From: JBOGOC01 sp050747525
GTDB lineage: Bacteria; Acidobacteriota; Polarisedimenticolia; JACPZX01; DASXTC01
Reading direction: 5' to 3'
NCBI GenBank assembly: GCA_050747525.1
Contig: JBOGOC010000110.1
Span: forward strand, 62,001 to 126,000
DNA: 64,000 bases
Made by a program: the position numbers and the translations under genes. This document shows, in pieces, positions 62,238-64,000 of this stretch. Under the pieces are notes generated by a model, which made no database searches, was not told where the DNA came from, and saw only the letters and a list, made by a program, of their open reading frames with translations. Numbering within the stretch: the stretch's first letter is position 1; every line of letters starts with the position of its first letter.

Positions 62238-63497
62238 GTGCGGCTTGCATTCGTTTCGATTCTGGCGTCGTTCCTGGTGGCCGGCTCCTCCCTCGCGGAT
62301 GTCCTGGACGACCCCGATCCCGACTTCTCCCTTCGAGATACCCTCGCCGTTGGCCCGTTTCACGTGGCCCCCTTCTTTTTTATCCGGGACCTGGGCTACG
62401 ACGACAACGTCCGGCTCGGGACGGCCGAGACGGTGGACGACTTCACCCTGACCCTGGGCCCGGGGGCCCGTGCCGTCATGCCCCTGGGGCACCGCGGAGC
62501 CCTCTCATTCTGGGACGAGATGGACTTCGCCTTGTACGCGACCCAGACCGACCTGAACACGGTGAACAACACCCTGCGGGCGAAGGGGCACTACTACCTG
62601 CGCGACACCATCGCCTTTCTGGAAGGAGAGCAGAGGAACTTCCGGCAGAGGCCCAACAACGAAATCGACTTCCGGATCCGCGACATCACCACCCAGGCCA
62701 GGATGGGAGGGCGGTACCGTCCCGAGGGGAGGCTGGGGGCCGACCTGTCCATCATCCGGACGGACTTCCACTACGAGCTGGGCGACATCGAGATCCCCGA
62801 GGAGGTCGATGAGGAGGACATCGTGCTCAAGGCGACCGCCTCCATCCGGCGGCTCGAGCGCACCGAGACCGGCGCCAGGGTGGGGGGTCGGCTCAAGCTC
62901 CGGCCCCGCACCACGTTGCTGCTCGACGTAGAGCAGGCGGACATCGACTTCCAGTACCTCACCGTGCCGGCGCGGCGCAACTCGCTGGCCCGAAGCGCCA
63001 TGCTGGGCCTGGAGTTCGACCCTTCCGGGGGATTGAAGGGGTTCATCAAGGCGGGCCTCAAGGACCTGGAGCCGGACTCGGATCTGCTGCTCGGGTACCA
63101 CGGCTTCATCGCCGACGCCGAGGTGAGCGCCCGACTGGGGGGACGCGGTGACCTGAAGGCCACCTACGTGCACAACACCGGCTTCTCTTCGATGGGCGAC
63201 AACCTCTACTACATCCTCGACCGCAAAGGGCTGGGTTACGAACACTTCATCAACCAGCGGCTCAGCCTGGGATTGGAGCAGGTTCTGAGCGAATACGAGT
63301 ATCCCGTAGACCTTCAGGGTCAGATTTCCACCCACCGCACCGACGACATCACCGAGACGCGGGCGCAGGTCCGCTACCGCTTCGGGCCGACCCTGCGCCT
63401 GGGGCTCCGCGTCTCGCAATGGCGGCGCGACTCGACCATCGATTCCGAGGACGAGGACCGAACCACCGCAACCGTCCTGATGGAGTACAAACCATGA
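62238..63497 (+). CDS. Outer-membrane beta-barrel protein of a polysaccharide-export locus
   Basis: I start at GTG 62238 because the product then has a clean signal peptide (RLAFVSILASFLVAGSSLA); GTG 62163 gives 25 more residues but puts the signal inside. The protein of about 419 residues has an alternating beta-strand pattern throughout (VAPFFFIRDLGYDDNVRLG, ALSFWDEMDFALYATQTDL, LYYILDRKGLGYEHFINQRLSLGLEQVLSEYEYP) and ends ATVLMEYKP. Barrels of this type often precede Wza-like genes in exopolysaccharide operons. The stop overlaps the next start by ATGA (63494-63497). Confidence 0.85.
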   Translation: MRLAFVSILASFLVAGSSLADVLDDPDPDFSLRDTLAVGPFHVAPFFFIRDLGYDDNVRLGTAETVDDFTLTLGPGARAVMPLGHRGALSFWDEMDFALYATQTDLNTVNNTLRAKGHYYLRDTIAFLEGEQRNFRQRPNNEIDFRIRDITTQARMGGRYRPEGRLGADLSIIRTDFHYELGDIEIPEEVDEEDIVLKATASIRRLERTETGARVGGRLKLRPRTTLLLDVEQADIDFQYLTVPARRNSLARSAMLGLEFDPSGGLKGFIKAGLKDLEPDSDLLLGYHGFIADAEVSARLGGRGDLKATYVHNTGFSSMGDNLYYILDRKGLGYEHFINQRLSLGLEQVLSEYEYPVDLQGQISTHRTDDITETRAQVRYRFGPTLRLGLRVSQWRRDSTIDSEDEDRTTATVLMEYKP

Positions 63498-64000
63498 AGA
63501 CGATCCTTGCCGCGCTCGCCCTTCTGACCGCGGTGGAGCGCTCTCCCGATGGAGACCGCATCCAGCTGACCTTCGACGCTCCCGTGTCGTTCAGCCAGAC
63601 GGTGAGCGCCACGCCTCCACGCGTGACGCTCGACGTCATGACCTCCCAGATCCCCGCGCCGCTCATGGTCAAGGCCACCGAGGTGGGGCTGGCCGTCACC
63701 CCGGTGGACGAGGCGCGCACCCGCTTCAGCCTTCCGCTCCCCGCGGGCATGTCGGCCACGGTCAGCTCCAGCGGCGCCGTGCTGGAGATCGCCCTGTCGC
63801 CCGAGCCCCTGCTCCTGCATGCCGGCCCGCCTCGAGGCGAGGACGCCGGGGGGATTCCCCCGGCCGAGCCGGACGCCGCTGGCGACGACCCGGACGCCGG
63901 GTTCGTCATCGGCCCGGAGGACCTCATCGAGGTGAACGTGTTCGAGCTTCCTGAGCTCAAGACGACCACACGCGTCCTCGGAGACGGCACCATCAGCCTG
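63494..64000 (+). CDS. Polysaccharide-export (Wza-type) protein, 3' end outside the window
   Basis: ATG 63494 overlaps the stop of the barrel gene. The 169 residues visible have a short hydrophobic start (KTILAALALLTAV), an AMIN-like domain (about 15-105, IQLTFDAPVSFSQTVSATPPRVTLDV), an acidic linker and the beginning of the Poly_export domain (FVIGPEDLIEVNVFELPELKTTTRVLGDGTISL). So it is an outer-membrane polysaccharide secretin with an added AMIN domain, which might position it on the cell wall or carbohydrate. The window ends inside the domain. Confidence 0.85.
   Translation, partial: MKTILAALALLTAVERSPDGDRIQLTFDAPVSFSQTVSATPPRVTLDVMTSQIPAPLMVKATEVGLAVTPVDEARTRFSLPLPAGMSATVSSSGAVLEIALSPEPLLLHAGPPRGEDAGGIPPAEPDAAGDDPDAGFVIGPEDLIEVNVFELPELKTTTRVLGDGTISL

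Overview
This is a GC-rich, gene-dense bacterial chromosomal window with no mobile element, rRNA, tRNA or CRISPR array that I can see. It is dominated by exported proteins: Kelch and MopE-type repeats, a galactose-oxidase-like copper protein, three DHFKCY-type modules, VCBS/ASPIC repeats and many lipoproteins. It also carries a Ser/Thr kinase with TolB/TPR segments, a propeller-type sensor kinase and ECF sigma factors. That mix suggests a Gram-negative, probably uncultured soil or sediment lineage, most likely Acidobacteriota or a close neighbour. This is an inference from gene content, not a proven assignment.

Layout. 1-3.6 kb: two tandem exported tail-collar-like proteins, a serine hydrolase and a small unknown gene. 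3.7-12.8 kb: a frameshifted Kelch/MopE protein, a galactose-oxidase-like protein, and a pair of overlapping genes in which an orphan VgrG carries a signal peptide. 12.8-27.1 kb: regulation (sigma-54 activator, STAS protein, propeller sensor kinase with NarL-type regulator, a receiver lacking its phospho-acceptor, an orphan NarL-type regulator) mixed with secreted proteins (a matrixin-like protease with HAF-type repeats) and an alanine/glycine:cation symporter. 27.1-34.2 kb: a duplicated locus (leader, secreted gene, 3' hairpin) flanking a large cysteine-rich surface protein, then a DUF937/OmpA protein. 34.3-40.4 kb: Ser/Thr kinase, aldo/keto reductase, and an ECF sigma factor overlapping a vWA protein.

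40.6-44.6 kb, minus strand, is the most interesting part. Three apparently co-transcribed genes encode a VCBS/ASPIC lipoprotein, an AhpD-like peroxidase-related protein and a membrane DUF3179 protein. The last two each contain one in-frame UGA, placed exactly at a cysteine of the redox motif (CxxU and UxxC). Each UGA is followed, 16 to 18 nt later, by the G-containing loop of a perfect 7-bp hairpin, as expected for a bacterial SECIS element. I read them as two neighbouring selenoproteins; the DUF3179 one is a family I do not know as a selenoprotein.

44.8-53.3 kb: a lipoprotein/ECF sigma/anti-sigma operon, an M20 peptidase, a HAD phosphatase, a degenerate sulfatase-like lipoprotein, a GT2/LAB_N pair and a GGDEF protein. 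53.4-59.1 kb: a tightly overlapping run headed by a Fur-type regulator with a near-consensus promoter: ApbE flavinyltransferase, porin, FMN-binding protein and b-type membrane protein, which look like a flavin electron-transfer module, then a cysteine-rich protein, dCMP deaminase and a receiver/DHp protein without an ATPase domain. 59.1-64 kb: a lipoprotein, a PP2C-type phosphatase, a coiled-coil protein, and the start of a polysaccharide-export operon cut by the window end.
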